Assembly: GCA_035942915.1 (NCBI GenBank)
Contig: DASZCR010000230.1
Span: forward strand, 1-13,015
DNA: 13,015 bases
DNA from: DASZCR01 sp035942915
Lineage (GTDB): Bacteria; Acidobacteriota; Blastocatellia; Pyrinomonadales; Pyrinomonadaceae
Direction of reading: 5' to 3'
Both the position numbers and the translations under genes were made by a program. Shown here piece by piece: positions 12,983 to 13,015 of this stretch. The notes under the pieces are model-generated. The model did not search any database and had not been told where the DNA came from. It worked only from the letters and a program-made list of their open reading frames with translations. Position 1 is the first letter of the stretch. The number at the start of each line of letters is the position of its first letter.

Positions 12983-13015
12983 GGCCGACGCCGTTTGTCT
13001 CGGACAGCGTCGGCC
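12983..13015. repeat. Hairpin at the right edge of the window
   Basis: GGCCGACGC (12983-12991) and GCGTCGGCC (13007-13015) pair perfectly; inside, TGTC (12996-12999) and GACA (13003-13006) add a second stem, leaving a 4-base bulge (12992-12995). It lies about 37 bases upstream of the GMC start codon. It could be the terminator of a gene beyond the window or part of the GMC leader; the window ends at its last base, so the arms may extend further. Confidence 0.45.

Overview
The window reads as ordinary chromosome from a GC-rich, Gram-negative-type bacterium. The protein set (M48 protease, DUF885 peptidase, GMC oxidoreductase, a linked HisRS/AspRS pair, a small 'ARGWESK' coiled-coil protein) would suit an Acidobacteriota member, perhaps class Blastocatellia. 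That assignment is from memory of protein style and is only an inference. No phage, insertion sequence, CRISPR array, rRNA or tRNA was seen.

Layout. (1) 1-2116, minus strand: a small coiled-coil protein, downstream of a secreted M48 zinc metalloprotease with a structured 5' leader. (2) 2117-4632, minus: a secreted DUF885 zinc peptidase carrying an extra C-terminal PrcB-like domain, preceded by a candidate promoter and a long RNA hairpin. (3) 4633-9769, minus: a likely operon read in the order gamma-carbonic-anhydrase-like protein, hisS, aspS, M67/JAMM metallopeptidase, proline-rich DUF4870-like membrane protein. It ends at the hairpin at 4560-4609. A palindrome of heptanucleotide repeats separates the first gene from hisS. 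(4) 9892-10938, plus: a 55-residue single-pass membrane protein and a patatin-like phospholipase 15 bases apart. (5) 10949-12946, minus: a large GMC-type FAD oxidoreductase, convergent with the patatin gene and separated from it by only 10 bases, which form one arm of a perfect GC hairpin. A further hairpin sits at the right edge of the window.

How the genes work together. hisS and aspS are translationally close (11-base gap, with the aspS Shine-Dalgarno overlapping the hisS stop) and supply two charged tRNAs. The M48 and DUF885 proteins are both exported metallopeptidases, probably acting on envelope or periplasmic peptides. The patatin and GMC genes look metabolic and are not obviously linked.

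I found no clear new multi-gene system. The items most worth a second look are the heptad palindrome in front of hisS (which also lacks a Shine-Dalgarno), the DUF885-PrcB fusion, the M67 gene whose conserved N-terminus extends upstream of any normal start codon, and several long intergenic hairpins that no protein gene explains. All motif and pairing statements were read by eye; no searches or folding programs were run.
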